A stretch of DNA of 10,127 nucleotides from an uncultured Parabacteroides sp. (GTDB taxonomy: Bacteria; Bacteroidota; Bacteroidia; Bacteroidales; Tannerellaceae), in NCBI GenBank assembly GCA_900552415.1, contig USAD01000081.1:1-10127 (forward strand), written 5' to 3'. Position 1 is the stretch's first letter, and every line of letters begins with the position of its first letter. The translations under genes were made by a program, and so were the position numbers. Below are positions 6,244 to 10,127 of this stretch, in pieces. The notes below the pieces were generated by a model. That model did not search any database and had not been told where the DNA came from. It saw only the letters and a program-made list of their open reading frames with translations.

Positions 6244-7410
6244 ATGATATTAGCCATGAAACGAAAAATTAGAATGGGCATGATTGGTGGTGGAGAAGGT
6301 TCTTTTATTGGAGCCGTTCACCGGATTGCCGCTAATCTGGATGGTCAAATAGAGCTGGTTTGCGGTTGCTTCAGCTCACGTCCGGAGGTTTCGTTAAAAT
6401 CGGGTCGATCTCTGTTCCTGCCCGATAATAGAATCTATGCCTCTTACCAGGAGATGATTGAGCGTGAGGCGTCGCTTCCTGAGGGTGAACGTATGGATTT
6501 TGTCTCGATCGTAACACCTAATAATGTGCATTTTGGTCCGGCTATGATGGCTTTGGAACACGGATTCCATGTTGTGCTCGATAAGCCGATGACCTTTACT
6601 TTGGATGAGGCGATCCAGTTGCGTGATAAAGTACGGTCTACCGGTCTATTGTTTATGTTGACTCATACGTATACCGCTTATCCGATGGTGCGTGAGGCAC
6701 GAGAACGTGTACGTCGTGGTGAATTGGGTAAAATTCGCCGTATTTATGTAGAATATCCGCAAGGATGGTTGTATGAGGATTGCTCAGCAACGAACAAGCA
6801 GGCGGCTTGGCGTGTAGACCCGAGTCGTTCGGGTAAGGCCGGTTGTATGGGGGATATTGGTACGCACGCTTTTAACCTGGCTGAGTTCATTACTGGCTTG
6901 AAAGCCACTGAACTTTGTGGTGAGTTGGCGACCTTTGTGCCAGGACGGTTGCTCGATGATGATGGGGCTGCTTTGGTACGCTATGAGGGTGGAGCAAAAG
7001 GAGTTCTGATGGCCAGTCAGATCGCTATCGGCCACGAGAACAGTCTTCGGATTCGTGTTTATGGAGAGAAGGGATCGTTGGAGTGGGCACAGGAAGAACC
7101 CAATACGTTGATCATGAGATGGCCTGATGCTCCGACACAATTGTTGAGGACATCCAATGGTTATGTCTCTTCCGCTGCGGCAGTGAATAGTCGGACGCCT
7201 GCGGGACATCCGGAAGGTTATTTGGAGGCTTTCGCTAATCTCTACTGTCATTTCGCTTCGGCATTACAAGCGATTGCGATAGGTGAGATGCCCGCTGAGG
7301 TTGATCTTGATTTTCCGTCAGTGGATGAGGGTGTGCGTGGTATGCGTTTTATTGACGCGATCGTATCGACCAACGATACGGATCAAAAATGGATCCGGAT
7401 CGAGGATTGA
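6244..7410 (+). CDS. Gfo/Idh/MocA family NAD(P)-dependent oxidoreductase
   Basis: This predicted cytoplasmic sugar or polyol dehydrogenase has 388 residues, normal for the family. The N-terminal Rossmann domain opens with MIGGGEGSFIGAVHR (13-27), where the glycine-rich loop binds the dinucleotide. VVLDKPMTF carries the DKP triplet (113-115), the family's EKP motif in the variant with Asp; its lysine lies in the active site. The C-terminal domain carries GDIGTHAFNLAEF with D204 and H208, the usual catalytic positions. No signal peptide or Tat motif is seen. The subfamily that begins GGGxGxFIGAVHR and contains YPQGWL is widespread, and I recall it paired with TIM-barrel isomerases, as here; I know of no firmly established substrate. 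The next gene follows after 57 bases with no recognisable promoter, so they are probably one operon. The start could also be the ATG at 6256, which removes only MILA. Confidence 0.88.
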   Translation: MILAMKRKIRMGMIGGGEGSFIGAVHRIAANLDGQIELVCGCFSSRPEVSLKSGRSLFLPDNRIYASYQEMIEREASLPEGERMDFVSIVTPNNVHFGPAMMALEHGFHVVLDKPMTFTLDEAIQLRDKVRSTGLLFMLTHTYTAYPMVREARERVRRGELGKIRRIYVEYPQGWLYEDCSATNKQAAWRVDPSRSGKAGCMGDIGTHAFNLAEFITGLKATELCGELATFVPGRLLDDDGAALVRYEGGAKGVLMASQIAIGHENSLRIRVYGEKGSLEWAQEEPNTLIMRWPDAPTQLLRTSNGYVSSAAAVNSRTPAGHPEGYLEAFANLYCHFASALQAIAIGEMPAEVDLDFPSVDEGVRGMRFIDAIVSTNDTDQKWIRIED

Positions 7411-7467
7411 TTCAAAATGTATAACATAGTAAACTCAATAATATAGAAATAAATAAACTCATAAGTC

Positions 7468-8463
7468 ATGTCTCGTCCTGTAACATTATATACCCTGCAA
7501 TGGGGTGACTTGTCGTTAGAGACAGTCTGCCAGAAGGCAAAAGCGTTTGGCTATGACGGTGTGGAATTAGGGCTTCCCGATCATTTGGATGTGCGTCGTG
7601 AGGACCCGGAGTATTATCAGGGAATAAAGTCCTTGCTTGATCAGTATGGTATGAGGCTATTTACGGTCTCTTCTCATTTGATCGGGCAGGCGGTTTGCGA
7701 TAAGATAGATGAGAGGCATAAGATGATTTTGCCGGACTATATTTGGGGAGAGGGCGATCCGGAAGGGATCCATATCCGTGCGGCAGAACATCTCGTACGG
7801 GCTGCTCATGCCGCAAAGGCTTTAGGTATCAATACGGTAGTCGGTTTTACGGGTAGTCCGATCTGGGCTTACCTTTACTCGTTCCCGCCTGTGACGGATC
7901 GGATGATTGAGAATGGTTATCGTGAATTTGCCGACCGTTTCAAGCCGATTCTGGATGAGTATCAAAAATTGGGCGTTCGTTTCGCGTTAGAGGTACATCC
8001 GACGGAGATTGCATTTGATACCTGTTCGGCCCAACGTGCGTTGGAGGCAATTGATTATCATCCTGCCTTTGGCTTCAATTATGATCCAAGCCATCTCGGA
8101 TATCAAGGAGTTGATTATGTCGATTTCATCTATCAGTTCCCTGAGCGGATTTTCCATGTTCACATGAAAGATGTTTATTGGAGTGATAAACCAACACGTG
8201 TAGGTGTTTTTGGTGGCCATGTGACATTTGGTGATCCTCGTCGTTATTGGAATTTCAGGAGTCTTGGACGTGGACGAATTAATTTTGAGGAAATTATCCG
8301 GGCATTGAACGCTATTGGTTACCAAGGCCCGCTTTCCGTGGAATGGGAAGATAGCGCGATGGATCGTGAACATGGGGCACGTGAGTCGTGCGAATTGGTT
8401 AAGCGGATCGATTTCCAGCCCTCAGCCCATGCGTTCGACGCCTGTTTCGGTAGTGATAAGTGA
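7468..8463 (+). CDS. Sugar phosphate isomerase/epimerase-like TIM-barrel protein
   Basis: This 331-residue protein belongs to the xylose-isomerase-like/AP endonuclease 2 superfamily, a TIM barrel that usually binds a divalent metal and isomerises, epimerises or dehydrates sugars and keto-polyols. The expected metal ligands are all visible at the ends of the later strands: E175 in FALEVHPTE, D206 and H209 in NYDPSHLG, H230 and H232 in HVHMKD, and E292 in SVEWED. The first strands are VTLYTLQWGD and GYDGVELG. No signal peptide is present, so it is cytoplasmic. It is paired with the Gfo/Idh/MocA oxidoreductase upstream, which suggests that one enzyme makes a keto-sugar and the other rearranges or cleaves it. 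That is inferred from context and from known 3-keto-sugar pathways of this enzyme combination, and the substrate is not readable from sequence. Confidence 0.87.
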   Translation: MSRPVTLYTLQWGDLSLETVCQKAKAFGYDGVELGLPDHLDVRREDPEYYQGIKSLLDQYGMRLFTVSSHLIGQAVCDKIDERHKMILPDYIWGEGDPEGIHIRAAEHLVRAAHAAKALGINTVVGFTGSPIWAYLYSFPPVTDRMIENGYREFADRFKPILDEYQKLGVRFALEVHPTEIAFDTCSAQRALEAIDYHPAFGFNYDPSHLGYQGVDYVDFIYQFPERIFHVHMKDVYWSDKPTRVGVFGGHVTFGDPRRYWNFRSLGRGRINFEEIIRALNAIGYQGPLSVEWEDSAMDREHGARESCELVKRIDFQPSAHAFDACFGSDK

Positions 8464-8503
8464 CGGCTTGACACTTTTTAGGACGAAGGAGGTGCTTTTG
8501 ATG

Positions 8504-8534
8504 TTTTAAGGAGCCAAATTATTGACTATCTTTG
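8504..8534 (+). promoter_or_regulatory. Promoter for the diaminopimelate dehydrogenase gene
   Basis: TATCTTTG at 8527-8534 is a perfect -7 element. TTTT at 8504-8507, 19 bases upstream, matches three of four -33 bases. The start site would fall near 8541, giving a leader of about 57 bases before the ATG at 8599. No lysine-riboswitch-like structure fits in so short a leader. Confidence 0.6.
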
Positions 8535-8598
8535 CCGTTGATTCATTATATAAATGAAATTCTGATTTCTGGATCGAAACTTAATTTATTATTGAGAA

Positions 8599-9495
8599 AT
8601 GAGAAAGATTAGAGCTGCCATCGTTGGATATGGCAATATTGGAAAGTATGTGTTGGAAGCTTTGGAGGCAGCACCCGATTTTGAGGTCGCTGGAGTAGTT
8701 CGTCGGAATCCGAATGATGTGCCTAACGAGCTGAAGCCATACAAGGTGACGGATAGTGTCAAGAATTTGGAAAATGTAGATGTAGCCGTGTTGGCAACTC
8801 CGACCCGCAAGGTGGAATCGTTTGCTAAAGAGATCTTGGCGATGGGGATCAATACGGTAGATAGTTTCGATATTCATGGCGGTATCGCCGACTTGCGTCG
8901 CTCTTTGGATGAGGTCGCTAAGGCTCATGGTAAGGTAGCCGTGATCTCTGCGGGCTGGGATCCGGGAAGTGACTCGGTTGTTCGTGCCTTGCTTGAGGCA
9001 ATGGTCCCGAAGGGAATTACCTATACTAACTTTGGCCCGGGCATGAGTATGGGGCACACGGTCGCTGTTAAGGCGATTGAAGGTGTAAAGGCCGCGTTGA
9101 GCATGACAATTCCTTTGGGTACAGGTGTTCACCGCCGGATGGTTTATATCGAGGTGAAGGATGGCTATGATTTCAAGGAGGTCGCTGCGGCTATTAAGGC
9201 TGACGATTATTTCGCTCATGATGAGACGCACGTGATGCAGGTTGAGAGCGTAGATAACCTCCTCGATATGGGACATGGCGTAAACCTTGTTCGTAAGGGT
9301 GTATCGGGTAAGACTCAGAACCAGTTGATCGAGTTTGACATGAAGATCAACAACCCGGCATTGACCGCTCAAATTTTGGTTTCGGTCGCACGTGCCAGCA
9401 TGAAGCAGCAACCGGGCGCCTATACGATGATTGAGTTGCCGGTTATCGACATGTTGTATGGCGATCGCGAGAGCTTGATCCGTCGTTTGGTATAA
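8599..9495 (+). CDS. ddh: meso-Diaminopimelate D-dehydrogenase
   Basis: This cytoplasmic NADPH-dependent enzyme interconverts L-2-amino-6-oxopimelate (tetrahydrodipicolinate, hydrated and open-chain) plus ammonia with meso-2,6-diaminopimelate (EC 1.4.1.16). It makes the peptidoglycan cross-linking residue and the lysine precursor in one step. The 298 residues are complete: a Rossmann loop VGYGNIGKY (9-17), VDSFDIHGG, the SAGWDPGSDS motif (117-126), GPGMSMGHT (146-154), HVMQVESVDNLLDMGHG and a C-terminal TMIELPVIDMLYGDRES. The pattern resembles the Symbiobacterium-like type II enzymes more than the Corynebacterium type I, judged from memory and not from an alignment. It has its own promoter and ends in a hairpin, so it appears to be transcribed alone or with read-through into lgt. 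The start fits the Rossmann strand, which begins four residues in. Confidence 0.93.
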   Translation: MRKIRAAIVGYGNIGKYVLEALEAAPDFEVAGVVRRNPNDVPNELKPYKVTDSVKNLENVDVAVLATPTRKVESFAKEILAMGINTVDSFDIHGGIADLRRSLDEVAKAHGKVAVISAGWDPGSDSVVRALLEAMVPKGITYTNFGPGMSMGHTVAVKAIEGVKAALSMTIPLGTGVHRRMVYIEVKDGYDFKEVAAAIKADDYFAHDETHVMQVESVDNLLDMGHGVNLVRKGVSGKTQNQLIEFDMKINNPALTAQILVSVARASMKQQPGAYTMIELPVIDMLYGDRESLIRRLV

Positions 9496-9512
9496 CTCTT
9501 GAAAGTTTAATA

Positions 9513-9552
9513 ATAAGGGGGAACGCAGTCTGTTCCCCCGTTATGCTTTTTT
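9513..9552 (+). terminator. Intrinsic terminator after ddh, lying in the lgt leader
   Basis: GGGGGAAC (9517-9524) pairs perfectly with GTTCCCCC (9532-9539) around a 7-base loop. Beyond a bulged G at 9540 the stem extends with ATAA (9513-9516) against TTAT (9541-9544). Six T follow at 9547-9552. It starts 17 bases after the ddh stop codon. The T run ends only six bases before the lgt start codon at 9559, which is unusually close. Confidence 0.88.
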
Positions 9553-9558
9553 GTAAAG

Positions 9559-10127
9559 ATGCTTGATTTTATTACATGGACGGCCGATCCGGCCATTTTC
9601 ACGATCGGCTCGCGGGAGATCCGTTGGTATGGACTGGCCTTTGCCGTGGGTTTTGCCATCGGTTATATGATCGTTGAGCGAATGTGGAGGCGGGAGCGGC
9701 TCCCTCAGGCATGGATCGATTCGTTGTTGATTTATACGATGCTCGGAACAGTGATTGGCGCTCGTTTGGGGCATTGTCTGTTTTATGCGCCCGACTATTA
9801 TTTGGCGAACCCTGTTGAGATCTTGAAGATTTGGGAGGGTGGGTTGGCCAGCCATGGTGGAACCTTGGGTATCATTGTTGCCATCTACTTTTATTCCAGG
9901 AAGGTCAGTCATAAAAGTATGCTTTGGACCTTTGATAAGTTGGTGGTACCGACTGGCCTTGTCGCCGCGATGATCCGTTTGGGAAACCTGATGAATCATG
10001 AGATTTATGGACATGCGACGGATTTGCCGTGGGGATTTCGGTTTATCGAGAATCTGCATGCTTGGAAAAGGGGCGCCGAACCTGTTTTTTCGGCTCCGAG
10101 TCATCCGACCCAGTTGTATGAGGCGGC
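9559..10127 (+). CDS. lgt: Prolipoprotein diacylglyceryl transferase, 3' end cut off by right edge
   Basis: Lgt is the inner-membrane enzyme that moves a diacylglyceryl group from phosphatidylglycerol to the lipobox cysteine of prolipoproteins, the first step of lipoprotein maturation (EC 2.5.1.145). The first 189 residues are present. They show successive membrane helices (about 24-40 and 54-75, and 103-112 and beyond), GARLGHCLFY (67-76), WEGGLASHGG (92-101) with the essential-type H99, and the family signature RLGNLMNHEIYG (140-151), where R140 and N143 match conserved catalytic-site positions. HPTQLYEA appears right at the window edge. The start ATG gives MLDFITWTADP, a usual N-terminus for the Bacteroidetes enzyme. 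The gene matters to its neighbours because the three lipoproteins in this window are its expected substrates. No promoter of the Bacteroidetes type was found between the ddh stop and the ATG. Confidence 0.93.
   Translation, partial: MLDFITWTADPAIFTIGSREIRWYGLAFAVGFAIGYMIVERMWRRERLPQAWIDSLLIYTMLGTVIGARLGHCLFYAPDYYLANPVEILKIWEGGLASHGGTLGIIVAIYFYSRKVSHKSMLWTFDKLVVPTGLVAAMIRLGNLMNHEIYGHATDLPWGFRFIENLHAWKRGAEPVFSAPSHPTQLYEA

Noticed and set aside
8486..8509. A perfect Shine-Dalgarno (AAGGAGG) eight bases before ATG TTT TAA, a two-codon frame, in a genus that rarely uses such sites.
   Set aside because: The frame is trivial and lies upstream of the ddh start site, so it would not be part of that message. 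Chance is the simplest explanation.
8535..8598. Possible lysine riboswitch in the ddh leader.
   Set aside because: The predicted leader is about 57 bases, far below the size of a lysine riboswitch, and shows none of its helices.
8581..9411. A 276-codon open frame on the minus strand.
   Set aside because: It lies opposite ddh, which has unmistakable family motifs. The antisense translation has no recognisable domain or signal.

Overview
The window looks like a chromosomal segment of a Bacteroidales bacterium, most likely Parabacteroides (P. distasonis-like). Four things point there: fimbrillin/FimB-type lipoproteins; several promoters of the Bacteroidetes type (TTTG about 19-22 bases upstream of TAnnTTTG) with almost no Shine-Dalgarno sequences; a diaminopimelate dehydrogenase; and moderate GC over most of the window. 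The species is inferred from memory of gene content, not from a database search.

Layout. (1) Positions 1-1689, minus strand: two surface-type genes, a lipoprotein with acidic proline-rich repeats followed 14 bases later by a fimbrillin-like (Mfa-like) lipoprotein that runs off the left edge. Much of this block is strikingly GC-rich (70-80 % in stretches I counted) compared with its right-hand neighbours. The lipoprotein carries an 8-base C tract between its start codon and its signal peptide. (2) 1901-2648, plus strand: a two-gene partner-switching module, an RsbW-like anti-sigma kinase and a STAS-domain antagonist. It ends in a strong hairpin terminator shared with the convergent gene. (3) 2714-3634, minus strand: a lone FimB/Mfa2-like lipoprotein with a consensus promoter. 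(4) 3843-6161, plus: an exported dipeptidyl peptidase IV with all catalytic and substrate-anchoring residues visible. (5) 6244-8463, plus: a Gfo/Idh/MocA oxidoreductase and a TIM-barrel sugar isomerase/epimerase-like protein, which look like a two-gene operon for an unidentified sugar or polyol substrate. (6) 8599-9495, plus: meso-diaminopimelate D-dehydrogenase with its own promoter. (7) 9559 to the right edge, plus: the 5' two thirds of lgt, whose start codon lies six bases after the U-tract of the preceding hairpin.

The genes do not form one pathway. Several share a cell-envelope theme: fimbrial lipoproteins, Lgt (which lipidates all such lipoproteins), diaminopimelate supply for peptidoglycan and lysine, and an envelope peptidase. 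No mobile element, RNA gene or CRISPR array is visible. I did not find a clearly new multi-gene system. The best leads are the C-tract on/off architecture in the GC-rich fimbrial lipoprotein, the hairpin sitting in the lgt leader, and the oxidoreductase/TIM-barrel pair of unknown substrate.
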